Assembly (NCBI RefSeq): GCF_002197755.1
Contig: NZ_NHOT01000007.1
Coordinates: 62,001 to 126,000 of the forward strand
Direction: 5' to 3'
DNA: 64,000 nucleotides
Source of the DNA: Pedobacter sp. AJM
Lineage (GTDB): Bacteria; Bacteroidota; Bacteroidia; Sphingobacteriales; Sphingobacteriaceae
In this document: one piece after another, positions 26,563-37,093 of the stretch
Layout: each line of letters begins with the position of its first letter
How positions within the stretch are numbered: the first letter of the stretch is position 1
Notes under the pieces: generated by a model
The model's input: the letters and a program-made list of their open reading frames with translations, nothing else
Databases searched by the model: none
Told to the model about the DNA's origin: nothing
Program-made: the position numbers and the translations under genes

Positions 26563-27609
26563 TTAGGGTTGTAACGTAATCAATGGTATAGAAACGGTGA
26601 AGGTTTCCTGGGTTTCGGTCACCAATAGTTGTTCTTGTCCCATCAGGCGGTATCGCTCATTAATATTCTTTAAACCGATCTCGCTGCTGTAGGTATTCTT
26701 ATTTTTGAGCATTTTATTGTTTTCGACGATGATATGGCGATCTGCAGTGAAATAGATGTTTATTTTTAAGGGTAACCTGGTACTAAAAACGTTGTGTTTA
26801 ATGGCATTTTCTATCAGCAACTGGAGTGTAAGAGGGGGTAAACCAAGTGTATCAATATCTTCGTGTCCGGCGATTTCAACAATGATCCCATCACCATAAC
26901 GGATTTGATAAAGATACAGGTAGGCCGCTATAAATTCCAGTTCTTCTCTTAAGGAAATAAGGTCTTTTAACCTGTTTGCCAGCATATACCGGTAGATGGA
27001 AGAAAGATTGGCCAGATAAGCTGTTGCGGTTTGTGGTTCATCCTCAATAAGTGCAGTAACAATACTCAGGTTATTAAAAAGAAAATGAGGATCAAGCTGA
27101 AGCTTTAGTGCTTCTAGCTGTGCCTGTGTGGTATGTTGCTGTAGCTCAAGAGATTTTAAACTGGCATCATTCCATCGATGAAAAAAATAGGCTGCGGCAA
27201 ATACAACAGTGGTAAGCAGAGAAAAAATGGTACCTACGATGAGTGCCTGCCTGAACATCAGTTCATCATAAAGAAAGCGAACCGGTAGCCTGATGATAAA
27301 AAACAAATTCAAAATGAGGTAGATCACACCGATGTGCAGCAGGAACTGGATCAGAAACCTCATGGCAATATGCCCTTCCCAGCTATAAAATCGATTGATA
27401 AAACTGGTAAGCTGCATCCCGGTTTCAAATAATGCAGCAGCATAAGCTATGGCCAGTACAAGCTCCAGTACAAAATCCATACTGAAGAAATATTGCAGAC
27501 CGGAGTGATCTGGTTCATATGGATTAATTAAAAAAATGACCAGATACAACAGCATCCCGAATCCTGGGTAACCATAGCGCCGGAATATGTTATAATTCTG
27601 TTTGTACAT
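26563..27609 (-). CDS. LytS/YehU-type membrane sensor histidine kinase
   Basis: Inner-membrane kinase of the His_kinase (LytS) class, about 348 aa from the ATG at 27609; an upstream in-frame start at 27696 would overlap the tolC-like gene and is less likely. About four membrane spans cover residues 10-145. The phospho-acceptor is His175 in LDPHFLFNN, and the ATP lid follows LIENAIKHN. It pairs with the LytTR regulator encoded 10 bp downstream. It starts 40 bp after the TolC gene, so it is operon-linked to the pump. Confidence 0.88.
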   Translation of the reverse strand: MYKQNYNIFRRYGYPGFGMLLYLVIFLINPYEPDHSGLQYFFSMDFVLELVLAIAYAAALFETGMQLTSFINRFYSWEGHIAMRFLIQFLLHIGVIYLILNLFFIIRLPVRFLYDELMFRQALIVGTIFSLLTTVVFAAAYFFHRWNDASLKSLELQQHTTQAQLEALKLQLDPHFLFNNLSIVTALIEDEPQTATAYLANLSSIYRYMLANRLKDLISLREELEFIAAYLYLYQIRYGDGIIVEIAGHEDIDTLGLPPLTLQLLIENAIKHNVFSTRLPLKINIYFTADRHIIVENNKMLKNKNTYSSEIGLKNINERYRLMGQEQLLVTETQETFTVSIPLITLQP

Positions 27610-27649
27610 CTTTTCCAGTAAAGTTAAATCTCTTTTATCAGAAAATGAG

Positions 27650-28996
27650 TCAATTCTCAAATTTGTTCTTTCCGGATATGTTTTCCAGCTCAGCAATGGT
27701 TATGGCCTGTTGCAGTTTTGCCGTGTACAGGTCAGCCTCTGCTTGTGCAAGCTTCACTTTTGTTTCCAATAGCGCAGTCTTGATTTCAAATCCGGCAGTT
27801 AAACGGTCCTGCTGTTCTTTTAATTCATCCTGACGAAAGGATACCGCTTTGCCTGCTGCGGTAATTAAGGCATTGCATTGCACCACTTTCCTGGATAACC
27901 GGTCAACCGTTAAACCGATTTGCTGCTGGGTGTATGCCATATTTTCTTCCGCTTGTTTTAACTGTGCCTGCCGCTGATTTTTTACTTCACAGTTTGCAAA
28001 AAGATCCTGAAGATTCCATTTCAGGCTGATGCCAACATATGGACTGCTTACCGGTAGTATTGGGCTTCCTTGTTGCCTGTAATATCCAGCCACAATGCCG
28101 AAATCAGGCAGGTTGGCCTGTTTAATTGCTTTTATCCCTAATATGGCCTTTTCCTTATTCAATCTGGCTATTTCCAAATCTGGATTAAGCATGGCATTGC
28201 TACGGTAATCACTGATTACTATACCTTTTTCATTCCATACTGGTTCCTGTAGGTTTAGTTTTTTCAGATCAATGCCTGTCAGACTACTCATCTCAGCAAG
28301 ATAGTCCTGAAGCTGCAGGTCGGTTTTCACCAAAGCCTGTTCCTCATTGGCGATATCAGCCCGAAGCCCGGCCAGGCTGGCAGCGGTAACGGTACCTGCC
28401 ATACGGGATGTTTCGCCGTCAGTAAGTTTTGCTTTTGCCAGTTCAATGCGGAGCTTTCCTGATTCGGATGTTTTACGCAAAATTAAGGCACTATAAAAAA
28501 GTTGTTCTACCTGTAGTGTCAGTTGCAGCGCCGTTTGTACACTTTCCTGCCTGCCAATCTGAATGTCAGTCTGATCAATGGCCATTGCGGTAGCCAGTTT
28601 GGCTTGTTGCGTGATGGGTTGATAAAGGTTAAAGCCCACATTATAATTGCCTTTTTCGCCGATTTTAAACCTTGTATCCTGTGCAGGTAAAAGTTGTGCC
28701 GCACCGTTTCCGGTATTAATCATACCTATCGTGCCGGCCGGAATAGAAATGTCTGGCAACTTGAAATTATATTGATAACTTCCATCTATTGTAAGGGAAG
28801 GATATCTTTTAATTCCATCTTCATGCAGTTTGCTGGTTTTTTCTAACATCTGGTATTGCCTGATGTTAAGCTGATGGCTGTTTTTTTTTGCCGCATGGAT
28901 CAGCTGATCAACTGAATATGCCGTTTGTGCCTTGCTATAGTAACAGATGAAGCACAATAGTATCACCCGCCAACTGTTTTTGATTTTACTAATCAT
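27650..28996 (-). CDS. TolC-family outer-membrane efflux protein
   Basis: A 448-residue outer-membrane channel. A signal peptide (to about residue 23, YYSKAQ) is followed by the duplicated long-helix/OEP pattern (AKKNSHQLNIRQYQMLEK; QAEENMAYTQQQIGLTVDRL). It starts inside the last codons of the RND pump gene (8-bp overlap). It is the exit duct for the RND system. Confidence 0.9.
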   Translation of the reverse strand: MISKIKNSWRVILLCFICYYSKAQTAYSVDQLIHAAKKNSHQLNIRQYQMLEKTSKLHEDGIKRYPSLTIDGSYQYNFKLPDISIPAGTIGMINTGNGAAQLLPAQDTRFKIGEKGNYNVGFNLYQPITQQAKLATAMAIDQTDIQIGRQESVQTALQLTLQVEQLFYSALILRKTSESGKLRIELAKAKLTDGETSRMAGTVTAASLAGLRADIANEEQALVKTDLQLQDYLAEMSSLTGIDLKKLNLQEPVWNEKGIVISDYRSNAMLNPDLEIARLNKEKAILGIKAIKQANLPDFGIVAGYYRQQGSPILPVSSPYVGISLKWNLQDLFANCEVKNQRQAQLKQAEENMAYTQQQIGLTVDRLSRKVVQCNALITAAGKAVSFRQDELKEQQDRLTAGFEIKTALLETKVKLAQAEADLYTAKLQQAITIAELENISGKNKFEN

Positions 28997-31900
28997 GTTG
29001 AATTGTATTTTGATGTTGACTACGGATTTCTTGTTTGTTGCCAGGGTTTATCCAGCCGATGTACATCACTGGTACGGTAAGTAAGGCCATCATCATGCTC
29101 CAGATGACGCCAAAAGCAAGTACACTCGCAAGGGGTGCCCACATGGGCGAACCTGATATGATCATCGGCAGTACACCAACCGCTGCCGCCATGGCCGTGA
29201 GGAAAATCGGGCGTAGTCTCCTTTTGGCAGACTCAATCGCCGCGGTTCGGATATCCATACCATGCTGAATCAGGATATTGGTATAATCAACCAGAATGAT
29301 GGCATTGCGAACTACAATCCCTGAAAGGGCAATTAAGCCGATAAATGCGGTAAAGCTGAAATTATTTCCCGTAATGGCCAGCCCCAGTATGGCACCGAAC
29401 AGACTTAACGGGATGGTTGCCATAATGATCAGCACCTCTTTAAAATTTTTAAACTGGAACATCAGGATGAAAAAAATGAGTACCAGACTGGTTCCAAGCG
29501 CAGTGTACATATCTGCTTCCACTTCTTCCTTTCCACCTTCTTCACCGCCGTATTCAATATGGTATCCTGCCGGAAGCTTTAGTGTGTTTATTGCCGGTTT
29601 GATCTGTTCAAGCAGTTCTGCTGGCAGTATATGTGCCTCCGTTTCGCTTTGAACCGTAAGCGTACGGATGCCATTTCGGTGCATGATGTTTCCGCTTTGC
29701 CACTGCGGTGTTAAGGTTGCAATTTGCCTGAGTGGTATTTGTGCATTATTTAGAGGGGAAGAGAGGTAGGTGTTTTCCAGGTCATCTGTATTTCTTCGCA
29801 CCCGCTGATCTAACCGCAACCGGATATCCACCGGGTTGTTTCCTTCATAAATGGTAGAGATGGGGGCACCGCTAAAACCTGTAAAAACTGCACTGGCGAT
29901 ATCACCTGTGGTAAAGCCAAGTTGTCCGGCATCCTCATTTGGTGTAATCTGTATGCCATAGTAATCTGATGCAAAATCATTACGCACCAGCCTGCTGCCC
30001 TTGGCCTTTTTGATGATATTTGCCACCTGTGTACCGTATTCCTTTAAGGTATTGATATCGTCTCCAATAATCCTTACTTCTACAGGTGCTTTTAGGTCGT
30101 TACCCTGCTGCATCTGTTTCACGTAAAAAGTTCCGTCAGGTATAAGGGCTTTCACTTTTGTGGTAAGTTCTTCAGCCATTTGTTCCGTGGTTTCATTATT
30201 GGTTGTGGTAATCAATATTAACCCGTAATTGCTTGTCGGAACTTCAGGAGCAAAGTTGTAATAAAACCTGGGTGCCGATGTTCCGGAAAATGCCGCATAG
30301 GAAATAACGCGTTTATCTTTTTTAATCAGATTTGCTGCCTGATTTATTGCCGCATGTGTTTTCTCAAGTTTAGTACCCGTAGGCATCCAGAGTTCTACTA
30401 TAAACTGGTTGCGTTCTGCAGGCGGAAAGAATAACTCACGCACACCAAGCTTCATTACGATTCCGGTGAGCAGTACAAAAATAATACTGGTTAATATGGT
30501 CAGTTTGGGATGTTTGATACACCAATCAAGCGCTTTATTATAGGTATTTTGCATCCTTATGAGCACAGAAACCTTTATTTTCTGGTCGTCTTGCTGTTCA
30601 TCAGGCATAGAAGAATGGTTTAATCCTTTCTTGATAAAGGTATAACACAGCAAAGGGGTGAGGAACAGTGCTACAAAATAGGAGGCAATTAGTGCCACAG
30701 CCACTGTAATGGGGAGGGTGAAAATAAATTCTCCGGTAGAACCCTTAATCAGCACCATGGGTAAAAAGGAAGCGATGATGGTGATAGTGGCTGCCAGAAC
30801 CGGGATCAGCAAATCGTGTGCGCTGCGCCAGGCTGCTGTCCAGCGGTCAATACCTTCATCTAAAAGTTCAACATAATTGTCTGCGATCACAATTGCATCA
30901 TCTACCACCATGCCCAGAACCAGTATCAATCCGGCAAGTGATACCTGGTGCAGTTCAATTCCCAATGCATTCAGAATGGCGAATGTCAGCGCCACCGTCA
31001 TTGGAATAGCCAAAGCAGCAACGGATGCAATCCGGAAAGGTAACAGCAGAATAACCACCACAATTACCGAAAGTATGGCCAGAAAAAACTCTTTTATAAA
31101 ATGGGAGATATGATCGTCTACCAAAGCAGGTTGAGAGATTAATGTGGTCACCTTTATATTGCTTGGTATACGTTGCTTCGCCAAGGCAATCATACTGTCT
31201 GCTAATTTTCCGAAGGCGACGATATTGTTACCCTCATGCATTTGAATGGATAACAGTATGGCTTTATTTCCATTTACACTGATGATACTTTCAGGCTCCG
31301 CATCTGTTCTTTTCAAACTGGCGATGTCGCCCAGTTTTACCGGGATACCGGCAGGAGAAAGCCCTAAAACCTGGTTGGCCAGGTCTGTTTCCGTATGGAA
31401 ATAGCCATTGGTATAAAGCGGAGTCTTGCTGGCTAAAGTTTTTATTTCTCCGGTGGCCGCAATGGTATTCTGTGATTGTAATACCTGTTCTACCTGCCTG
31501 AAGTTGAGACCATACTGCGCCAGTTTACCGGAGGTGGAAGAAACCACTATTTCTTCTTTCTGATCTCCAATGCGCTTCACTTTTGAAGTTTGCTTTAGCG
31601 TACGAATCAGGTCTTCTACCTTTTGGGCATATCCACTTAATTCTTTATAACTTGCCTGGTTGCTTTCCAAAGCAATCACCACTGCTTCCGTATCGCCAAA
31701 ATCAGAATCAACGATCGGGCCCTGAATACCTTGTGGCAGTTCTGAAGCTTTGGTTACCAGCAACTGGTGGCGGAGTTTACTCCAAAAAATGTCAGGCTGT
31801 TTTACTGATTCCGTAAGTTCAACATTAATCACGACCATGCCATCTTTAGAGGTGGAATATGTTTTTGTTTTATCTACTTCATCATATTGGAAAAGTTGCT

Positions 31901-32105
31901 GTTCCAGTTTCTTGGTTAGTTGCTCCTCTACCTGTGCAGATGAAGCTCCGGGAAATTCGGCCAGAACAAGTCCCTGCCGGATGGTAATTTTTGGATCTTC
32001 CCGGCGGGGCATATTAACCAACGAGTTGATGCCTACAGCAAATAGCGCAAGCAAAACCGCCAGCGTGAGGTGCTTATATTTAAGTGCAGCTTCTATAAAA
32101 TTCAT
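28989..32105 (-). CDS. RND-family efflux pump, inner-membrane subunit (AcrB/HAE type)
   Basis: A proton-driven efflux transporter of about 1038 aa. Twelve membrane spans are expected; the first is at about residues 14-33 of the preferred start. The proton-relay pair is seen in LGMVVDDAIVIADNYVELLDEG. Two large periplasmic loops lie at about 35-330 and 550-860. The open frame extends to 32141, but the ATG at 32105 (MNFIEAALKYKHL) fits the family and lies 4 bp after the adaptor's stop. The sequence is of the divergent HAE family with MPRREDPKI rather than the E. coli AcrB form; substrate unknown. Confidence 0.92.
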   Translation of the reverse strand: MNFIEAALKYKHLTLAVLLALFAVGINSLVNMPRREDPKITIRQGLVLAEFPGASSAQVEEQLTKKLEQQLFQYDEVDKTKTYSTSKDGMVVINVELTESVKQPDIFWSKLRHQLLVTKASELPQGIQGPIVDSDFGDTEAVVIALESNQASYKELSGYAQKVEDLIRTLKQTSKVKRIGDQKEEIVVSSTSGKLAQYGLNFRQVEQVLQSQNTIAATGEIKTLASKTPLYTNGYFHTETDLANQVLGLSPAGIPVKLGDIASLKRTDAEPESIISVNGNKAILLSIQMHEGNNIVAFGKLADSMIALAKQRIPSNIKVTTLISQPALVDDHISHFIKEFFLAILSVIVVVILLLPFRIASVAALAIPMTVALTFAILNALGIELHQVSLAGLILVLGMVVDDAIVIADNYVELLDEGIDRWTAAWRSAHDLLIPVLAATITIIASFLPMVLIKGSTGEFIFTLPITVAVALIASYFVALFLTPLLCYTFIKKGLNHSSMPDEQQDDQKIKVSVLIRMQNTYNKALDWCIKHPKLTILTSIIFVLLTGIVMKLGVRELFFPPAERNQFIVELWMPTGTKLEKTHAAINQAANLIKKDKRVISYAAFSGTSAPRFYYNFAPEVPTSNYGLILITTTNNETTEQMAEELTTKVKALIPDGTFYVKQMQQGNDLKAPVEVRIIGDDINTLKEYGTQVANIIKKAKGSRLVRNDFASDYYGIQITPNEDAGQLGFTTGDIASAVFTGFSGAPISTIYEGNNPVDIRLRLDQRVRRNTDDLENTYLSSPLNNAQIPLRQIATLTPQWQSGNIMHRNGIRTLTVQSETEAHILPAELLEQIKPAINTLKLPAGYHIEYGGEEGGKEEVEADMYTALGTSLVLIFFILMFQFKNFKEVLIIMATIPLSLFGAILGLAITGNNFSFTAFIGLIALSGIVVRNAIILVDYTNILIQHGMDIRTAAIESAKRRLRPIFLTAMAAAVGVLPMIISGSPMWAPLASVLAFGVIWSMMMALLTVPVMYIGWINPGNKQEIRSQHQNTIQHD

Positions 32106-32109
32106 ATGA

Positions 32110-33171
32110 TTACTGATCTGTTTTAATAGGGGAACCATCATTTAAAGCAGTTTGCCCTGAAATCACTATGGTTTCACCTGCTGATAAACCGGAAAGGATT
32201 TCTACGCGATTTGCAGACATTTTTCCGAGGCTTATTTTTCGTTTAAAGGCCCGGTGGCTTTTGAGGTCTGCCACATACACATAGCTTTGATTGCCTGGTT
32301 CATTTACAATACATTCCGGAACGATGTTAATGCCGTTTTTAAAATGTCCGGAAGAGATTCTGGTTTGGGCAATCATGCCAGGCTTGATGGTGAGATCGTG
32401 ATTGTTGATTTCAATTTTCAAAGTAAAAGCCCTTGTAGTCGCATCAGCCAGTGCACCAACTTCTACTATTGTTCCTTTAAAGTGCCTGCCCAATGCTTCA
32501 ATCTCTACATCCGCCGACTGGCCTTTTTTCAAGCCTTTCAATTCTCCTTCAGGCACTGAGGCAGATACCTTTACTTTTTTAATGTCTGCCAATACAAACA
32601 ATGGTGTACCAGCATTGATAATTTCCCCTGCTTCTGCATCTTTGCGCAGTAAAATGCCGGAAATCGATGCATAAAGCCGGGTATCCTGAAGGTCCTTAAC
32701 CGCTATTTTTTGCTGTGTGCCGGCTTTTTGCAAAGCAAAGTTTCCTTTGGTAAAGTCAAGTTCACTGATGCTGGATTTAGCATGCATGATTTTTAAACGG
32801 TTAAACTGATCCTGAGCTTCACTTAATTCCACATCAGCCATTTGCTTGTTCAGTATATAGTTGGTTGATTCGAGGCTGGCGATCAAACTTCCCTTTGGAA
32901 CGGCTTGCCCGGGTAAAAAGTTGATCTGATTGATTTTACCTGGTACCATGAATCCGAGTTTAACGGTAGCGTTTCCTTCAATATTTCCGCTAAGTACAAG
33001 ATCTTGCTCTGTTTTAGTGGTTACCAGTTTTTCGGTTTTAACCCTGGTCGCTTGTTCGGATAAGTGCTTAGATTTCTCTTCCTGATTACCACATGCCACC
33101 AGAAGAAGGGAGACCATAGAAATGGTCAGCACATTTCTTCCAGCCTTTTTTATGCTGCTAATAAGTTTCAT
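32110..33171 (-). CDS. RND efflux periplasmic adaptor (membrane fusion) lipoprotein
   Basis: First gene of the efflux operon, about 353 aa from ATG 33171 (a GTG at 33189 is in frame). The signal ends in the lipobox LLVACG, so it is lipid-anchored. A barrel-sandwich/lipoyl region (FMVPGKINQINFLPGQAVPKGSLIASLES) flanks a helical hairpin, followed by a beta-barrel domain (about 190-270) and a C-terminal membrane-proximal domain. It bridges the pump and TolC. Confidence 0.9.
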   Translation of the reverse strand: MKLISSIKKAGRNVLTISMVSLLLVACGNQEEKSKHLSEQATRVKTEKLVTTKTEQDLVLSGNIEGNATVKLGFMVPGKINQINFLPGQAVPKGSLIASLESTNYILNKQMADVELSEAQDQFNRLKIMHAKSSISELDFTKGNFALQKAGTQQKIAVKDLQDTRLYASISGILLRKDAEAGEIINAGTPLFVLADIKKVKVSASVPEGELKGLKKGQSADVEIEALGRHFKGTIVEVGALADATTRAFTLKIEINNHDLTIKPGMIAQTRISSGHFKNGINIVPECIVNEPGNQSYVYVADLKSHRAFKRKISLGKMSANRVEILSGLSAGETIVISGQTALNDGSPIKTDQ

Positions 33172-33189
33172 TTTGCCTGTATTTATCAC

Positions 33190-33516
33190 AAAGATGATAG
33201 ACAGCCATTTGATTTAGGCGCTATACTGACTGAACTGACAAAAATGATAACTGAAGTTGCACGATCTGTGCCTTACCTGTTTGTATCGCTTTGCTTAGCC
33301 AGGCATTGATGAAATCTGCCTGCCATTTTAACAATGGTTTTTTACATTTCTGAAATGCCTTTTAGCACTTCCGGTTGTATAAATGCAATTCAATTCCATA
33401 TGAAGAAAAATTAATGCTTGATAAATAATATTAAGTAACTGAATTTCAGCTGTTTGTTGCGTTTGGTGAAAAACATTGATGAACAATTTAACCTGGTAAT
33501 CTGTTCATCATGCCGT
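33190..33516. other. Divergent promoter region, efflux operon / MFS gene
   Basis: About 330 bp between oppositely oriented transcription units. It must contain both promoters. I see no strong palindrome or consensus TAnnTTTG box. The LytTR regulator of the efflux operon could bind here. Confidence 0.4.
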
Positions 33517-34734
33517 ATGAGCGAACTACAAACCACTGCCCCGGTAGATAAAAAGATTATCTGGCCGCTACAATCCCTCAATTTTTTTATGGCAGACCTA
33601 CAAGCAGGTGTAGGGCCGTTCCTGGGTATCTTTCTCCTGGCGCATGGCTGGAAAAGCGGACTCATTGGTTCTGTGATGACTATTGGCGGGGTGGCGGGCA
33701 TGATTATGACGATACCTGCAGGTGCCTTAATTGATGCCACTAAAAGAAAACGGTTTTACGTTGTGCTCTCTGCAGTTTTCACCATCCTGGCTTCCTGCAT
33801 CGTATTATTTACGCAAGAATTCTGGTTGGTGAGCATCTCACAGGTGGCTACGGCTATTGCAGGTTCTGTTATTGCTCCGGCTATTATTGCCATTACCCTG
33901 GGGATTGCAAAGCAAAAAGGATTTAACAGGCAGAATGGACATAACCAGGCTTTTAACCATGCGGGTAATGTAGTGGGTTCTGCACTTTCCGGCTATCTGG
34001 GTTATAAATTCGGTATGCCTGCCATTTTTTTACTTGCAGCACTTTTCGGTATATTATCAGTAATAGCAGTGCTGATGATTCCGGCAAAGGCCATTGACAA
34101 CAATGCCGCAAGGGGGATGAAAGAGGGGAATTCGGATGAGCAGGCTAGTGGATTTAAGGTGCTCTTTAAATGCAAGCCTTTATTAATTCTTGCCGCTGCC
34201 CTGGCTTTATTTCATTTGGGCAATGGTGCCATGTTACCGCTCTATGGGCTTGCCGCCGCTTCAAAAGATCAGGAAAATGCTTCTATGTTTGTGGCGATGA
34301 CCATTATCATTGCGCAACTTGTCATGATTGGAACCTCATTAATCGCCATGCGGATGGCTGAAAAAAGTGGTTTTTGGCTGGTGTTGTTAATTTCCTTTAT
34401 TTCTCTGCCTATACGTGGTTTTATTGCTGCTTATCTCCATAGCCACATCGGTATTTACCCGGTACAGGTATTGGATGGAATTGGTGCGGGTTTACAAAGT
34501 GTAGCTGTTCCGGGTTTGGTGGCACATATACTAAATGGCACAGGGCGCGTGAATATTGGTCAGGGCGCAGTGATGACTGTTCAGGGGCTGGGTGCTTCTT
34601 TAAGTCCGGCCATTGGGGGTTGGATAGCAGAGGGAATGGGGTATAATCCGGCATTTATAATTCTGGGTAGCTTCGCTGCGGGTTCGATCCTGCTATGGTT
34701 AATTTTTGCCAAAACAATTAAATCGGTTAATTAA
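33517..34734 (+). CDS. MFS transporter
   Basis: A major facilitator with twelve hydrophobic segments, about 405 aa from ATG 33517 (MSELQTTAPVDKK); the open frame extends to 33454 via a TTG. The motif-A-like GALIDATKRKRF occurs between the second and third spans. GxLGxxxxPaIgGWIAE is seen near the end. It resembles drug/metabolite exporters. It is upstream of an ArsB-like transporter in the same orientation (115-bp gap). Confidence 0.85.
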   Translation: MSELQTTAPVDKKIIWPLQSLNFFMADLQAGVGPFLGIFLLAHGWKSGLIGSVMTIGGVAGMIMTIPAGALIDATKRKRFYVVLSAVFTILASCIVLFTQEFWLVSISQVATAIAGSVIAPAIIAITLGIAKQKGFNRQNGHNQAFNHAGNVVGSALSGYLGYKFGMPAIFLLAALFGILSVIAVLMIPAKAIDNNAARGMKEGNSDEQASGFKVLFKCKPLLILAAALALFHLGNGAMLPLYGLAAASKDQENASMFVAMTIIIAQLVMIGTSLIAMRMAEKSGFWLVLLISFISLPIRGFIAAYLHSHIGIYPVQVLDGIGAGLQSVAVPGLVAHILNGTGRVNIGQGAVMTVQGLGASLSPAIGGWIAEGMGYNPAFIILGSFAAGSILLWLIFAKTIKSVN

Positions 34735-34849
34735 GAGTGAATTCATCAGTAATATTACAACTTCATATTTACCTCATACAAAAACATTATTTTTGAACAC
34801 GCTGGTGTTTAGTCCGTATGCCAAACCCGGTTAACTATAGCAGTATCAC

Positions 34850-36094
34850 ATGATTTATCTTTCGACCTGGATCATTTCATTTCTGGCCATTGCAGGTGTA
34901 ATTATCCGGCCTTTTAAAGTTACCGAAGCTGTATATGCTGTAACCGGCGCAATTTTATTATTGCTTCTTCGTCAGATCAATTACCATGAGGCAGTAGCCG
35001 GTATGGCTAAAGGGATAGACGTTTACCTGTTTCTAACGGGAATGATGCTCCTGGCAGAAACCGCACGTGCAGAAAAACTGTTTGAATGGCTTGCTGCACA
35101 TGCCACACTGATGGCTAAGGGTTCTCCGTCACGGTTGTTTTTGCTGATTTACCTGGTGGGCATTGCTGTTACCACTTTCCTGTCTAACGATGCCACAGCT
35201 GTAGTATTAACACCTGCAGTAGCCGCCGCGGTAAGTGCGGCCAGGGTAGAAAAACCACTTCCATATTTATTTATCTGTGCATTTATTGCCAATGCCGCCT
35301 CTTTTGTGTTGCCCATCTCCAATCCGGCTAACCTGGTGATTTATGGTAGCCATATGCCCCCGCTGTATCAATGGCTCTCTACTTATCTCATTCCATCTGT
35401 TTGTGCCATTACGGTTACTTACCTGGTGTTGTATTTTACCCAGCGCCGTGCTTTCAGTCATCAAATCAGAACCGATATCCAACTGCCTGAATTATCCAGA
35501 GGTGGCCGTACCGCACTTTTTGGGATTGGCATCACCGCCATTGTATTGTTGTTAGCTTCAGGATTGAACATGGACCTGGGTTTACCTACGGCGGTAACCG
35601 GAATCATGACCACATTAGTGGTGATGATCAATATTAAAAAAAGTCCGTTAGCTGTTATAAAAGGTGTTTCATGGTCGGTACTTCCACTGGTGGCCGGCTT
35701 ATTTGTCATTGTAGAGGCCTTGAATAAAACAGGAATCATCCATAGTCTCACGGAACTCCTTAACAGCAGTATCGCTGAATCGGCAGCAGGAGCAGTGTGG
35801 TTGAGTGGAATATTTACGGCATTTGCCTGTAACCTGATGAATAACCTCCCTGCGGGATTGATTGCAGGTGATGTAATGAACCACGGACATGCTCCTGAAA
35901 TGGTTAAAAGTGCCGTGCTGATTGGCATTGATCTGGGACCTAATTTATCCATTACCGGATCGTTAGCTACTATTTTATGGCTGGTGGCACTGCGCCGGGA
36001 AGGGCTGGAAGTAAGCGCCTGGAAATTTTTAAAGCTTGGTGCCTTGGTCATGACTTTGGCATTGATCGCAACGTTAGCTTCCTTATGGATTTAA
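34850..36094 (+). CDS. ArsB/NhaD (ion transporter superfamily) permease
   Basis: A 414-residue inner-membrane protein of the arsenite-pump/anion permease group, with about eleven hydrophobic spans. Signature segments are FLSNDATAVVLTPAV near 122, LPISNPANLVIYG near 152, and CNLMNNLPAGLIAGD near 330, the paired re-entrant motifs of the fold. Arsenite efflux is possible but no arsR or arsC is nearby, so the substrate is open. Confidence 0.84.
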   Translation: MIYLSTWIISFLAIAGVIIRPFKVTEAVYAVTGAILLLLLRQINYHEAVAGMAKGIDVYLFLTGMMLLAETARAEKLFEWLAAHATLMAKGSPSRLFLLIYLVGIAVTTFLSNDATAVVLTPAVAAAVSAARVEKPLPYLFICAFIANAASFVLPISNPANLVIYGSHMPPLYQWLSTYLIPSVCAITVTYLVLYFTQRRAFSHQIRTDIQLPELSRGGRTALFGIGITAIVLLLASGLNMDLGLPTAVTGIMTTLVVMINIKKSPLAVIKGVSWSVLPLVAGLFVIVEALNKTGIIHSLTELLNSSIAESAAGAVWLSGIFTAFACNLMNNLPAGLIAGDVMNHGHAPEMVKSAVLIGIDLGPNLSITGSLATILWLVALRREGLEVSAWKFLKLGALVMTLALIATLASLWI

Positions 36095-36337
36095 GAGCTG
36101 CAGGATGTCTTTCTAAAAAATAACCTTATTTACTTGATACCTCAAAATTTTGATGCTCAGTGGTATAGAGCGAAAAAGCAAAGAAAAAGATCTAAAGCAG
36201 TTTTATTGCGGTAGGCAGCAAAAACCAAACAGGCATTTAACTGTTATCAGCATGCTCAAAGATGAAGAAAAATTAATTTCATGTTCATTCCAGGCATATT
36301 TGTCAATTATACTTTTGGAGTATAAATTATTAAAGAC

Positions 36338-37087
36338 ATGAAAAAAAACAATAGCAGAATCTGGTTAACAGCCGTGTTGTTAGCCGGAACATTTGCCCTA
36401 CAGGCACAGGAACTTCCAAAACCACCTCAACCTCCGGTGGGCTCGCCCAATCCAATGGCCAGTGGCCTGCCTCGTCCGCCAATAGGTGCACCGGCTGAAC
36501 CCCCAAGACCATTGGAAGACATGCCGCTTATTACACTTACCACCATTAAAGGTACTGTTGTTAATCCGGTAGCCAATGAGGAATTTGAATACAATGGCCT
36601 TGTGGTCAAAACCAGCAATGGAAATGTTAATGTAATGTTCCCCCCGCATTTGGGAGAAAAAATAATCTCAGCTGCAAAAAAAGGTGCCAGTGTAACCATA
36701 ACCGGTAATGAAGATACTAATCCGGAAGGGCTTAAGATATTTCGTTTAAATAGCATAGAAGTGAATGGCAAACTGATTAGTGATACACCTCCGGTTGCAC
36801 CATTGCTCAACGAAAGTCAGGATGAAAGAAGTTTTAATGCCAGTATTAAGCAGCTAAACTATGGATTGGAAAAAAATGTGAATGGATTTACCCTAACTTC
36901 AGGAGAAAGGGTAAGTATAGCGCCACATATTGCACAGCAGCTTTCCGGTCAGTTAAAATCAGGTGAGAAAGTAGTGGTAACCGGTTTTGTAGAACCTAAG
37001 CGCCCGGGCGTATTGTACAGTCAAAAAACAACGCTGGTGAGGGCCAGAACATTAAATATTAACGGACAAACCTTCCTGGTGAGATAA
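36338..37087 (+). CDS. Secreted proline-rich protein with two OB-like domains
   Basis: A 249-residue exported protein. The signal peptide ends near FALQAQ. A proline-rich segment (residues 25-65, PKPPQPPVGSPNP) is followed by two similar beta-rich halves, about 75-155 and 165-249. Both open with an ...G...N/NG.. turn and share VTITGNEDTNPEGLKIFRLNSIEVNG and VVTGFVEPKRPGVLYSQ-type patterns. This suggests two OB-fold-like repeats. The family is not identified. It precedes a two-component system (61-bp gap with a hairpin) and may be its target or sensor partner. Confidence 0.65.
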   Translation: MKKNNSRIWLTAVLLAGTFALQAQELPKPPQPPVGSPNPMASGLPRPPIGAPAEPPRPLEDMPLITLTTIKGTVVNPVANEEFEYNGLVVKTSNGNVNVMFPPHLGEKIISAAKKGASVTITGNEDTNPEGLKIFRLNSIEVNGKLISDTPPVAPLLNESQDERSFNASIKQLNYGLEKNVNGFTLTSGERVSIAPHIAQQLSGQLKSGEKVVVTGFVEPKRPGVLYSQKTTLVRARTLNINGQTFLVR

Positions 37088-37093
37088 CGAGAT

